A stretch of 6,685 nucleotides of DNA, from positions 1-6,685 of the forward strand of contig JANRJY010000032.1 in the NCBI GenBank assembly GCA_033763735.1, written 5' to 3'. Of the stretch, positions 6,234-6,685 are shown in pieces. Below the pieces are notes generated by a model, which made no database searches, was not told the origin of the DNA, and saw only the letters and a program-made list of their open reading frames with translations. Within the stretch, counting starts at the first letter, position 1. Each line of letters starts with the position of its first letter. Source of the DNA: JANRJY01 sp033763735. Lineage in GTDB: Bacteria; Bacteroidota; Bacteroidia; Cytophagales; UBA9547. The translations under genes and the position numbers were made by a program.

Positions 6234-6685
6234 CTATTTCCTATTTCTCTTTAGTACTTCTTTTGCCAGATTTAAGTAAGCAATTGATCCTTTACTTTCT
6301 GCATCATAGGTAATTACTGGTTTGCCAAAACTTGGAGACTCACTTAATTTGATATTTCTTGGAATTAAAGTTTCAAACACCATTTTAGGGAAGTTTTTGT
6401 TTACTTCATCTACTACTTGATTGCTTAATCTGATACGCAAGTCATACATAGTCAACAACATACCCTCTATCTCAAGAGTTGTATTCAATCGTTTTTGAAT
6501 TAATTGGATGGTTTTCAAAAGTTTTCCAAGTCCTTCCAATGCAAAATATTCACATTGAATCGGAATTAATACAGAATCAGCAGCAACCAGTGCGTTGACA
6601 GTCAGTACACTGAGTGACGGTGGACAATCAATCAGAATGTAATCGTATTCATCGACAACGGGAGCAAGAAGATTTTTCAGGCGTT
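6234..6685 (-). CDS. parA: Chromosome-partitioning ATPase ParA (Soj), partial (5' end off the right edge)
   Basis: The reading frame enters at the right edge (first full codon 6683-6681) and ends at TAG 6236-6234, giving 149 residues. Roughly 110 N-terminal residues, including the Walker A motif that binds ATP, lie outside the window. Visible: YDYILIDCPPSLSVLTVNAL (13-32 of the visible part) with the Walker B aspartate in LIDCPPS; VLIPIQCEYFALEGL (39-53), the switch region of ParA/MinD ATPases; TMYDLRIRLSNQVV (78-91); IPRNIKLSESPSFGKPV (107-123); and a C-terminal AYLNLAKEVLKR. The family forms ATP-dependent dimers on nucleoid DNA and moves ParB-parS complexes. The gene lies 82 bp upstream of parB and reads the same way. 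A 7-bp tandem repeat (CTATTTC) covers its last codons and stop. Confidence 0.95.
   Translation of the reverse strand, partial: RLKNLLAPVVDEYDYILIDCPPSLSVLTVNALVAADSVLIPIQCEYFALEGLGKLLKTIQLIQKRLNTTLEIEGMLLTMYDLRIRLSNQVVDEVNKNFPKMVFETLIPRNIKLSESPSFGKPVITYDAESKGSIAYLNLAKEVLKRNRK

Noticed and set aside
6234..6539. A short 101-residue ORF starting at TTG 6539
   Set aside because: The frame continues upstream to the window edge with conserved ParA sequence (LIDCPPS), so this is only the 3' part of parA and the TTG is an internal Leu codon.

Overview
The window looks like an ordinary chromosomal stretch of an AT-rich member of the Bacteroidota, most likely near Chitinophagales/Chitinophagaceae. Four things point there: a parA-parB-DUF5683 cluster, which I know as a Bacteroidota arrangement; Bacteroidota-type -7 promoter elements (TAnnTTTG); no clear Shine-Dalgarno sites; and secreted proteins whose signal peptides end in FA|Q or YA|Q. 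The family-level placement is inference. I see no tRNA, rRNA, CRISPR array, insertion sequence or recognisable defence system.

Layout, left to right. Positions 1-2488 (minus strand) hold the first 829 codons of a large exported protein that runs off the left edge. It begins with a signal peptide, continues as a beta-propeller-like 'choice-of-anchor I' region, and ends (as far as visible) in a PhoX/DUF839-like region. Positions 2489-2654 are a divergent, AT-rich intergenic region with six GTTAAC/GTTAAT hexamers. Positions 2655-3443 (plus strand) encode a predicted outer-membrane beta-barrel protein of unknown function, and 3490-4362 (plus) encode lipoyl synthase LipA. LipA converges, across only 6 bp, with a leftward cluster: partial parA (6234-6685), parB (5246-6151) and a DUF5683 membrane protein (4369-5223).

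How the genes relate. ParA and ParB form the chromosome-partitioning ATPase/CTPase pair. DUF5683 follows parB by 22 bp and is probably cotranscribed, but its job is unknown. LipA makes the lipoyl cofactor of 2-oxoacid dehydrogenases and the glycine cleavage system; I see no functional link to its upstream beta-barrel neighbour beyond adjacency. The large secreted protein probably acts in the periplasm or at the cell surface on a phosphate ester or similar substrate, but this is only a family-level guess.

Points most worth a second look: the two-domain fusion in the large exported protein; two identical TTATATTTGT promoter-like elements, one of which lies downstream of the longest start of the beta-barrel gene; non-ATG starts on both parB (GTG) and the DUF5683 gene (TTG); a 20-bp perfect palindrome inside a 42-bp G/C-free tract between parA and parB; and the tightly convergent lipA/DUF5683 ends.
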